From contig QILJ01000421.1 in assembly GCA_003233295.1 (NCBI GenBank), forward strand, positions 1-12,905: DNA of 12,905 nt. The letters are read 5' to 3'. A program made the translations under genes and the position numbers. Under the pieces are notes generated by a model. It searched no databases. It was not told the origin of the DNA and was given only the letters and a program-made list of their open reading frames with translations. The DNA comes from Ignavibacteria bacterium (GTDB taxonomy: Bacteria; Bacteroidota; Ignavibacteria; Ignavibacteriales; Melioribacteraceae). Below, one piece after another: positions 6,853-12,905 of the stretch (positions are counted from its first letter, which is position 1; every line of letters begins with the position of its first letter).

Positions 6853-7789
6853 CTGCAACCGCATCGGTGTTTCTAACGTTGTGTATCCAAGGCACATGCT
6901 TATCTCCAATTCCTTCAATACGATGTCCGCCAAAACCGTTCATCAACAATGTAGGGCATTGAAGAGCTTCCGAAGCAACGACCTTAATATTCGGCGCTAT
7001 TGTTCTCAAATAATCACCGGCTGCAATTGTTCCAGCAGAGCCGGTTGCGCTAACGTATCCACTTAATCGGGAACTTTCATTTTTAACTTTATTAAAAACT
7101 TCCTCAATTGTATTGCCTGTTATTTCGTAATGCCATACTGCATTCCCGAATTGATCGAACTGGTTGAAGATAAGATATTCATCGCTCTCAGCTTCAAGTT
7201 CATGACATTTATCGTAAATCTCTTTAACATTACTCTCACATCCCGGAGTTGCATAAACTTCATCTGCTCTTTCGCGTAGCCATTCAAATCTTTCTTTACT
7301 CATTTCTTCCGGAAGAATTGCAACAGAATGAACAGCGAGCAAGTTAGAATTGAAAACCCCTCCTCGACAGTAATTACCGGTTGATGGCCAAACCGCTTTA
7401 TGATATTCCGGGTTGAATCTTCCTGTAACCAAATAAGGAGCTAAACAACCGTATGTTGCGCCAACTTTATGAGCACCGGTTGGAAAAAACTTTCCAACCA
7501 GACCAATTACCCGCGCCTTTATTCCCGTTATTTCTTGTGGAATTTCCAAAAAATTAATATCTCCTATTCCATCGGTTTGCGGGTCGTTAGCCCAGTTAAT
7601 ACGGAATAGATTTAACGGATGAGTATCTTGCATATCTACATCCTTTAACTTTTCTTGAATTTCTTTTGATATTGTATGCGGATGTTTTAATTCACTAAAC
7701 TTCGGAAGGACTATATCTTTTTCTTTACATCTCTCTACTGTTTTATTTAGAAATTCTTCGTTTTCAATTCCCCATTTCCACTCTGACAT
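6848..7789 (-). CDS. PLP-dependent fold-type-II enzyme (cysteine-synthase-like, COG0031 relative), N-terminal part
   Basis: 313 residues ending prematurely at a TGA after NTDAVAG. FPTGAHKVGA contains the probable Schiff-base lysine K108. STGNYCRGG (136-144) is the substrate-binding loop, and ATGSAGTIAAG (248-258) is the glycine-rich phosphate-cup region. The N-terminal lead (residues 1-100) is longer than in cysteine synthase or in YgeX. Such enzymes do beta-elimination, beta-replacement or ammonia-lyase chemistry. In E. coli the lyase of this cluster is YgeX (2,3-diaminopropionate ammonia-lyase), but this protein does not show its motifs, so it may fill the same step by a different family member. 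AAAGG lies 7 bases before the ATG. The gene starts 30 bases after meaB. Rejoined, the protein would be about 487 residues. Confidence 0.75.
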   Translation of the reverse strand: MSEWKWGIENEEFLNKTVERCKEKDIVLPKFSELKHPHTISKEIQEKLKDVDMQDTHPLNLFRINWANDPQTDGIGDINFLEIPQEITGIKARVIGLVGKFFPTGAHKVGATYGCLAPYLVTGRFNPEYHKAVWPSTGNYCRGGVFNSNLLAVHSVAILPEEMSKERFEWLRERADEVYATPGCESNVKEIYDKCHELEAESDEYLIFNQFDQFGNAVWHYEITGNTIEEVFNKVKNESSRLSGYVSATGSAGTIAAGDYLRTIAPNIKVVASEALQCPTLLMNGFGGHRIEGIGDKHVPWIHNVRNTDAVAG

Positions 7790-7819
7790 TTACTTACCTT
7801 TATTTATTCACATTATAAG

Positions 7820-8947
7820 TTACTTAAGTTTGCTGTTTTTATGGCTACCCGAAAAAGCTGCCAATAATTTTTTAACAGCATCAATAGTTAGAATTCTTCC
7901 GTTAAGAAGATCATCTTTTATTTCGGGCAGTATTGCCTTTACTTTCTCGTTATTGTAAAATTCGTTTTTCAACTCTTCTTCTATCAATCTGTGAACCCAT
8001 TCGATTGACTGCTCTTTCCGTCTCTGTTCAAATATTTGTGATGATTTTGTAAACTCAACAAATTTTTCAATCATCTTCCAAACATCTTCAATTCCTTTAC
8101 CGGTTAAAGCGGAACACGTTTCAACCGGAGTTTCCCATCCTTCTGTTGCCGGTTTAAGATAATGAAGCGCATGAGCAAATTCCGTTTTTGCCAATTCGGT
8201 TTTCTGTTTGTTTTCGCCATCGGCTTTGTTAATCAGTAGCGCATCGGCAATTTCAATTACACCTCGCTTTATTCCTTGAAGCTCATCGCCCGCGCCGGCG
8301 ATCATAATAAGAAGAAAAAAGTCAACCATTGAGCGAACGGTTATCTCACTTTGTCCTACACCTACAGTTTCAATCAGAATAATATCATAACCGGCAGCTT
8401 CGCAAACAATAATTGTTTCACGACTCTTTCTTGCAACGCCGCCAAGCGCACCGCCGGAAGGGGAAGGACGAATAAAACAATTCGGCTCACGTGAGAGTTT
8501 TTCCATTCTGGTCTTATCACCAAGAATTGATCCGCGAGTTATTGAGCTGCTGGGATCAACAGTAAGAACGGCAACTTTATGACCTTGCTTAATTAAATAC
8601 ATCCCAAGAGCCTCGATAAATGTACTTTTCCCGGCTCCGGGAACTCCCGTTATTCCAACCCGAATTGACTTTCCGGAATGGGGCAGTAACTTCTGCAAAA
8701 CTTTGTGTGCAAGGTCAAAATGTTTTTCAGAGTTGCTCTCAATAAGTGTTATTGTTTTTGCGAGAAGTGTTCGGTTGTTGTTTAACACTCCGTCAACGTA
8801 ATCATCAATTGAGAGATTGACGCTCTTCTTAACATCATTTTGGGACGGTTGATTTTGCTCGGCACCTTTTACGACTCGGACGGCAAATTCCTTCCCAGCA
8901 TTTTCCGGCGTCCAATCTGGTTTGTATGTATTATTCTCATTATTCAC
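7820..8947 (-). CDS. meaB: MeaB/ArgK-type G3E GTPase, methylmalonyl-CoA mutase chaperone
   Basis: 375 residues. Walker A is GVPGAGKST (101-109). Other landmarks are TVDPSSS with D131, ETVGVGQSE (193-201), the NKAD guanine-recognition motif (240-243) and the C-terminal dimerisation helices. MeaB uses GTP to gate cobalamin loading and to protect methylmalonyl-CoA mutase. The N-terminal 45 residues are an extra polar extension typical of Bacteroidota-like homologues. The start is GTG (8947-8945) with no clear Shine-Dalgarno, so an internal start is possible. The gene normally sits next to the mutase, but here it is cut off from it by a 2.4-kb insert and instead leads into the purine-type operon 30 bases downstream. 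Confidence 0.92.
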   Translation of the reverse strand: MNNENNTYKPDWTPENAGKEFAVRVVKGAEQNQPSQNDVKKSVNLSIDDYVDGVLNNNRTLLAKTITLIESNSEKHFDLAHKVLQKLLPHSGKSIRVGITGVPGAGKSTFIEALGMYLIKQGHKVAVLTVDPSSSITRGSILGDKTRMEKLSREPNCFIRPSPSGGALGGVARKSRETIIVCEAAGYDIILIETVGVGQSEITVRSMVDFFLLIMIAGAGDELQGIKRGVIEIADALLINKADGENKQKTELAKTEFAHALHYLKPATEGWETPVETCSALTGKGIEDVWKMIEKFVEFTKSSQIFEQRRKEQSIEWVHRLIEEELKNEFYNNEKVKAILPEIKDDLLNGRILTIDAVKKLLAAFSGSHKNSKLK

Positions 8948-9244
8948 AACTAAATTTAAGAAAAATTAGGCAAAAAAAGGCAGTCATAAAACTAGCATGT
9001 AAGGCAATTAAATTAATTATTAGTCAAAATTCTATCAGTATATAATTATGGATATAGCTCTTTATGCGCCTCAGAATAGTTTAGCTGCTTTGTAAAATTT
9101 GAGTTAAATGATTAACTTTATTTTTAAATAGGCAAAAATAACTAACAAATATTCTCAATAAACGAAGTATGTAATAACCAAATATTTTCTTGATAAACGT
9201 ATTGCGTTTGTTGAGACCGTTGTGTGCAATTAAAAGGATAAAAT
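8948..9244. other. Intergenic region upstream of meaB and of the accessory island
   Basis: 297 bases with no gene that I can support. It is strongly AT-rich and must hold the promoter for meaB on the minus strand, though I find no convincing promoter there. Two imperfect direct repeats, about 28 bases each, start at 9144 and 9177 (both CAAATATT followed by ATAAACG). The stretch CGTATTGCGTTTG then GAGACC leads to the GTTGTGTGC motif. Confidence 0.5.
9198..9227 (+). other. Candidate cassette-end motif, GTTGTGTGC
   Basis: GTTGTGTGC at 9219-9227 is the exact reverse complement of GCACACAAC, which follows each of the next two genes. Ahead of it CGTATTGCG (9198-9206) is approximately complementary to the ACACAATGGCG that follows the GCACACAAC at 11255. 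This is the arrangement expected of the 3' half of a cassette recombination site (attC-like). The core deviates from the integron consensus GTTRRRY, so it is at best a relative. Confidence 0.35.
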
Positions 9245-9823
9245 ATGACAAATACCTTGTACAAATACATAATTTTAATAAATTATAAATTATTTATTGA
9301 TATTATTTTAAAACAAAGATTATACGCCTCAAAATATAAAGACTTAAATGACCCAATGGAAGGTCAATATTATTATCAAGAAGGCGAATTAAGAAGAGAA
9401 ATTAGAGAAAAAATTTTAAGTTAAAAAAATGAATACAGAATTTGTTCTTTATCACGAATCAACAATAATGAACTAATGTGGTCACATTACGCAGATGGGC
9501 AAAGAGGAGTGGCTGTGGGAGTAAAAATTGATGATTCTAAATATACCGTTAGACCTGTTCAGTATAATGACTTAACTTTTATTCAAGAACAAAACTATAA
9601 TCAACAAACAGCTATTGAAATCTTATCTCATAAACTTGAAGTGTGGAAATATGAAAAAGAAGAAAGAGTTTTCATACAAGGAAATCATTTTATTGAAGTT
9701 GATGTGGTTGAAATTATTACTGGTAGAGCTATGAGTAACCAAGATTATAGTTTTTTAAAAGAATTAGTTGAAAAGATTAATCCAAACATTAGAATTATTA
9801 AAGCTGAAACATTATTGAATTAA
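9245..9823 (+). pseudogene. DUF2971-family protein with an in-frame stop
   Basis: The frame from ATG 9245 reads MTNTLYKYIILI, then LYASKYKDLNDPMEG, and stops at TAA 9422-9424 after 59 codons. The same frame continues without another stop to TAA 9821-9823: KNEYRICSLSRINN, MWSHYADGQRGVAVGV, LEVWKYEKEERVF and so on. These are DUF2971 features, namely the LYKY start, LNDP, CSLS, the MWSHYAD motif and the W-x-YE-E-R segment. One GAA-to-TAA change would explain the stop. DUF2971 proteins have no settled function and are frequent in defence or accessory islands. Rejoined, the protein would be 192 residues. An internal start at 9476 would give an incomplete 115-residue product. Confidence 0.7.
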
Positions 9824-9828
9824 TAAAA

Positions 9829-9964
9829 GCACACAACAAAGAATATAGCGCATACTGCAAGCAGTTAATAATATGAACGATAGAGCTTTAATAAAAATTG
9901 ATTGTAGGTTGAAAGCAAATAGTGTTAAAACCCCGCACTGCTCATAACCTGAATCGTTGTAGTC
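9829..9964 (+). other. Candidate cassette-boundary site between the two accessory genes
   Basis: GCACACAAC (9829-9837) begins six bases after the DUF2971 stop. A degraded partner, CGTTGTAGTC (9955-9964), precedes the next gene by about 20 bases. Between them is ACTGCAAGCAGT, a perfect 5-bp-stem palindrome at about 9854-9865, and AT-rich sequence with no gene. The order GCACACAAC then GTTGT resembles the outer inverted cores of an attC-like site. This is a tentative reading. Confidence 0.35.
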
Positions 9965-9984
9965 AATTTGGGAAAAGATAATAA

Positions 9985-11209
9985 ATGTAAGAAAGTCAAA
10001 ATATTGAGTGGAAAGAAACTTGGAAAGATGAATATTTAAAATAGATTTGCGGTTTTGCAAATGCAAATGGTGGAAAAATAGTCATTGGTAAAAACGACAA
10101 AGGCGAAATTGTTGGATTAAAAAACACCCCAAAACTACTTAAAGATATTCCAAATAAAATTAAGGACATTCTTGGTATTATAGTAGATGTAAATTTATTT
10201 AAAACAGAAAAAGGTGATTACATTGAAATTATTATAGAAAAACAACCGTTCCCTGTAAACTACAAAGGTCAATATCATTATAGAAGTGGAAGCACCAAAC
10301 AAGAATTAAAAGGTGCAGCATTAGATAAATTTATGCTTCAAAAGAAAGGGAAAACTTGGGACGCTGTTCCCGTTCCAAATGTTTCGGTTAATGATTTAAA
10401 GAATGAAACTTTTAATTTTTTTTAAAAAGCGAGCAGTAAAAAGCAAAAGAATTGACAATAGCATACTGTCAGAAAATAATCAAAATATCCTTGAAAACTT
10501 CAAATTAACAGAAAAAACCTATTTAAAAAGAGCAGCAATTTTACTTTTTCACCCTGACCCTGAAAGATTTATTACAGGAGCATTTATTAAAATTGGGTAT
10601 TTTAAAACTGATACCGAACTAATCTTTCAAGACATTATAACATGAAATTTATTTGAACAAATAGAAAAAGCAATTGAAATTTTATTCACAAAATACATCA
10701 AAGCAATTATTTCCTATGAAGGTATCCATAGAATTGAAACATACGAATATCCCAAAGAAGCAATTCGTGAAGCAATTCTAAACGCATTAGCACACAAAGA
10801 TTATTCTGTTGGAACACCCATTCAGATAAGTGTTTATGATGACAAATTAATGATTTGGAATTACGGGCAATTACCTGAAAATTGGACGATAGAAAATCTA
10901 ATGAAAAAACATTCATCAATCCCTTACAATCCTGATATTGCAAATGCCTTTTTTAGAGCTGGATATGTTGAAGCTTGGGGACGAGGAACGATAAAAATCA
11001 TCGAACAATGCAAAGAACAACAGATTCCAAATCCTAAATTTTCTAATAACGGAAAAGATTTTTGGGTAATTTTTAGAAAAGATATTTATGAAGAAGAATT
11101 TTTAAAAGAATACAAATTGAACGATAGACAACTCAAAGCATTATTATTATGGAAAACGAAAGACCAAATATGTATTCAATTTATAGAATGTCAGAAAAAT
11201 GTCGGATAA
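9985..11209 (+). pseudogene. AlbA-domain ATP-binding protein (Schlafen/AlbA_2 plus HATPase type), multiply broken
   Basis: The protein can be rebuilt through four lesions. TAA at 9988-9990 comes right after the ATG. TAG at 10042-10044 falls where the family has tryptophan (LKW-ICGFAN, so TGG to TAG). One extra T in an 8-T run (10416-10423) shifts the frame, and TGA at 10643-10645 falls where glycine is usual. The N-terminal part shows the AlbA_2 domain (NIEWKETWKDEYL, ICGFANANGGKIVIG, YHYRSGSTKQELKG). The rest has HFHPDPE-like LLFHPDPERFITGAFIKIG, EAIREAILNALAHKDYS (the HATPase-like helix), LMIWNYGQLPENW and YVEAWGRGTIKIIE. The usual C-terminal winged-helix is absent or frameshifted after LNDRQLKALL. 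About 408 codons remain. Such proteins are common accessory genes of uncertain role, often in defence or regulatory settings. Confidence 0.8.
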
Positions 11210-11254
11210 AACGCGAAAATGTCAGATAAATGTCGGATAAAACACAAATACCCT

Positions 11255-11326
11255 GCACACAACATAGCATATACACAATGGCGGGTGAAATGCTATAAAT
11301 AAAATGAATATGAATACTACACCGTT
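11255..11326 (+). other. Candidate cassette-end hairpin after the AlbA-type gene
   Basis: GCACACAAC (11255-11263) is followed at once by ATAGCAT (11264-11270), which is complementary to ATGCTAT (11290-11296), a 7-bp stem around ACACAATGGCGGG. The sequence then runs to ACCGTT at 11321-11326, which looks like the start of the ACCGTTGTGTGC seen at 9217-9228 but broken off. It lies 31 bases before the end of the mutase gene. The stretch just before (11198-11243) carries three imperfect tandem copies of ATGTCGGATAAA. Confidence 0.4.
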
Positions 11327-11357
11327 AATGAGAAAAGAACTATATATCAAAACAAAT

Positions 11358-12905
11358 CTAAGTAAATCTTTCCTTTATCAATTTTAACAATTGAATTGTC
11401 GTTTCTGGAATTTTTGTGCCGGGACCGAAAATTGCAGAAGCCCCATGCTCGTAAAGAAATTCATAATCTTGCGCAGGAATAACGCCGCCGATGATAACAA
11501 TTATATCTTCTCTGCCGAGTTTTTTAAGCTCTTCAACTAACTGAGGCAGCAGTGTTTTATGTCCGGCAGCAAGCGAACTCATTCCTATTACATGAACGTC
11601 ATTTTCCACAGCTTGTTTTGCTGCCTCTTCCGGAGTTTGGAATAACGGACCGATGTCAACGTCAAATCCAAGATCGGCATAAGCCGTAGCAACAACTTTT
11701 GCACCGCGGTCGTGTCCGTCTTGCCCAAGTTTGGCAATCATTATGCGTGGTCTTCTTCCTTCACTTGCAGCAAACTCATCGGCTAATCTGCGCGCTTCTT
11801 TTACCATGTTGTCATCGCTTTCGTTATACTCGCCACTATAAACGCCGGAAATTGTTCTAGTCACAGCTTGATATCTCCCACTTACTTTTTCAATTGCATC
11901 TGATATTTCACCTAATGTTGCTCTAACACGAGCAGCATTAATTGATAATTCCAACAGATTGCCTTCACCGGTTTCGGCACATTTGGTTAAGGCATCAAGT
12001 GCCTTCTGGACAGCATTATTATCCCGTTCGGCTTTTATCTTTTTCAGTCTTTCAATCTGTGATAACCTAACAGCAGAATTATCAACCTCCAAAATATCAA
12101 TTGGATCTTCTTTATCCAATTTGTATTTATTAACTCCGACAATGGTTTCCCTACTCGAGTCAATTCTAGCTTGTCTTCGTGCTGCTGCTTCCTCGATTCT
12201 CATCTTTGGGATACCGGCTTCAATTGCTTTCGTCATTCCGCCGTATGATTCAATTTCCAGAATGTGTTCCCATCCCTTTTTGAGAAGCTCATCGGTCAAT
12301 GACTCAACATAATAAGAACCCGCCCAAGGATCAATCACTTTGGTAATGTTAGTTTCATCTTGGAGAAAGAGCTGCGTGTTCCTAGCGATTCTTGCTGAAA
12401 AATCTGTTGGGAGTGCAATGGCTTCGTCCAATGAATTTGTGTGAAGCGATTGTGTATGTCCCATTGCTGCTGCCATTGCTTCGATGCATGTTCTTACTAC
12501 ATTGTTGAAAGGGTCTTGTTCCGTTAAACTCCAGCCGGAAGTCTGTGAGTGTGTACGCAGCGACATTGACTTAGGATTTTTAGGATTAAACTGTTTGATC
12601 AGTTTTGCCCATATCAACCGTGCAGCGCGCATCTTTGCAACTTCCATAAAGAAGTTCATTCCCTGTGCCCAGAAAAATGATAATCTAGGTGCAAATGAGT
12701 CAATATCCATTCCTGCTTTGATCCCAGTTCTAACATATTCCAAGCCGTCCACAAGTGTATATGCCATTTCAAGATCGGCAGTAGCGCCGGCTTCTTGCAT
12801 GTGATAACCGGAAATACTGATGCTGTTATACTTAGGCATATTGGCAGAAGTGAATTTGAAAATATCCGCAATAATTTTCATCGACATTTTCGGTGGATAG
12901 ATATA
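11358..12905 (-). CDS. scpA: Methylmalonyl-CoA mutase, B12-binding large subunit (partial, open at the right edge)
   Basis: The frame is open to the window end (TAT at 12905-12903; [16 protein letters not shown]). The ATGs at 12887 and 12881 are internal, not starts, because the family normally has some 200 further residues upstream. The visible 516 residues hold the end of the TIM-barrel substrate domain ([47 protein letters not shown]) and the cobalamin domain. There DGHDRG gives the axial histidine, 117 residues before the C-terminus, with GVIPAQDY and GPGTKIPE further on. The enzyme interconverts methylmalonyl-CoA and succinyl-CoA, usually in propionate metabolism. Its chaperone meaB lies downstream on the same strand but is separated by the accessory insert. 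Isobutyryl-CoA-type mutases are less likely given this sequence. Confidence 0.93.
   Translation of the reverse strand, partial: YIYPPKMSMKIIADIFKFTSANMPKYNSISISGYHMQEAGATADLEMAYTLVDGLEYVRTGIKAGMDIDSFAPRLSFFWAQGMNFFMEVAKMRAARLIWAKLIKQFNPKNPKSMSLRTHSQTSGWSLTEQDPFNNVVRTCIEAMAAAMGHTQSLHTNSLDEAIALPTDFSARIARNTQLFLQDETNITKVIDPWAGSYYVESLTDELLKKGWEHILEIESYGGMTKAIEAGIPKMRIEEAAARRQARIDSSRETIVGVNKYKLDKEDPIDILEVDNSAVRLSQIERLKKIKAERDNNAVQKALDALTKCAETGEGNLLELSINAARVRATLGEISDAIEKVSGRYQAVTRTISGVYSGEYNESDDNMVKEARRLADEFAASEGRRPRIMIAKLGQDGHDRGAKVVATAYADLGFDVDIGPLFQTPEEAAKQAVENDVHVIGMSSLAAGHKTLLPQLVEELKKLGREDIIVIIGGVIPAQDYEFLYEHGASAIFGPGTKIPETTIQLLKLIKERFT

Noticed and set aside
9829..9964. Classical integron attC site.
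   Set aside because: The cores read GCACACAAC and GTTGTAGTC and do not match RYYYAAC/GTTRRRY, and no integrase is in the window; kept only as attC-like.
9812..10066. 84-codon minus-strand frame rich in hydrophobic residues.
   Set aside because: It spans the candidate cassette boundary and the start of the AlbA-type pseudogene, with no start signal or family resemblance.
265..10645. Possible stop-codon reassignment, because several plus-strand genes read through stops.
   Set aside because: All three stop codons occur at these positions, replacing serine, glutamate, tryptophan and glycine, and the intact minus-strand genes end normally on TAA, TAG or TGA. Ordinary pseudogene decay explains it better.
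11959..12804. Plus-strand open frames of 106-117 codons inside the mutase gene.
   Set aside because: They are antisense to a conserved coding region with no recognisable domain.

Overview
The window is an AT-rich, densely coded bacterial chromosome segment. The single-strand operon layout, the codon usage, the methylmalonyl-CoA mutase/MeaB pair and the style of the accessory genes (AlbA/ATPase type, DUF2971, GIY-YIG genes with short palindromic repeats) point to the Bacteroidota/Ignavibacteriota group, probably an anaerobe. This placement is inference from style and not from a marker gene.

Core, on the minus strand, read right to left. A methylmalonyl-CoA mutase gene runs off the right edge. 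Its GTPase chaperone meaB lies about 2.4 kb further on. A catabolic operon follows: a fold-type-II PLP enzyme (broken by one frameshift), an allantoinase/hydantoinase-type cyclic amidohydrolase, the SsnA aminohydrolase, the YgeY M20 hydrolase and the knotted carbamoyltransferase YgeW (also broken by one frameshift). YgeW, YgeY and SsnA form the selenium-metabolism-linked set known from E. coli and from gut anaerobes, where it is tied to anaerobic purine/urate breakdown. A plausible division of labour is ring opening and deamination by the two amidohydrolases, N-C cleavage by YgeY, carbamoyl transfer by YgeW and ammonia elimination by the PLP enzyme. No ygfK, xdh or carbamate kinase gene is inside the window. 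The PLP enzyme is not of the YgeX (diaminopropionate ammonia-lyase) family usually found here.

Insert between the mutase gene and meaB (about 8.95-11.35 kb). Two plus-strand accessory genes, a DUF2971 protein and an AlbA-type ATP-binding protein, are both damaged by in-frame stops, and the second also by a homopolymer frameshift. Each is followed by a GCACACAAC motif, and a complementary GTTGTGTGC lies ahead of the first. This looks like a decayed cassette-type island that separated the mutase gene from its chaperone.

Left end (1 bp-1.0 kb). A decayed DUF4357 gene lies on the plus strand. Next to it is a small intact GIY-YIG nuclease gene bracketed by a perfect 23-bp inverted repeat. The repeat carries the start codon and a Shine-Dalgarno-like GGAG. 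A third copy of the repeat core, with a different but still self-complementary stem, supplies the stop codon of ygeW. This nuclease-plus-hairpin unit is the most novel-looking structure in the window.
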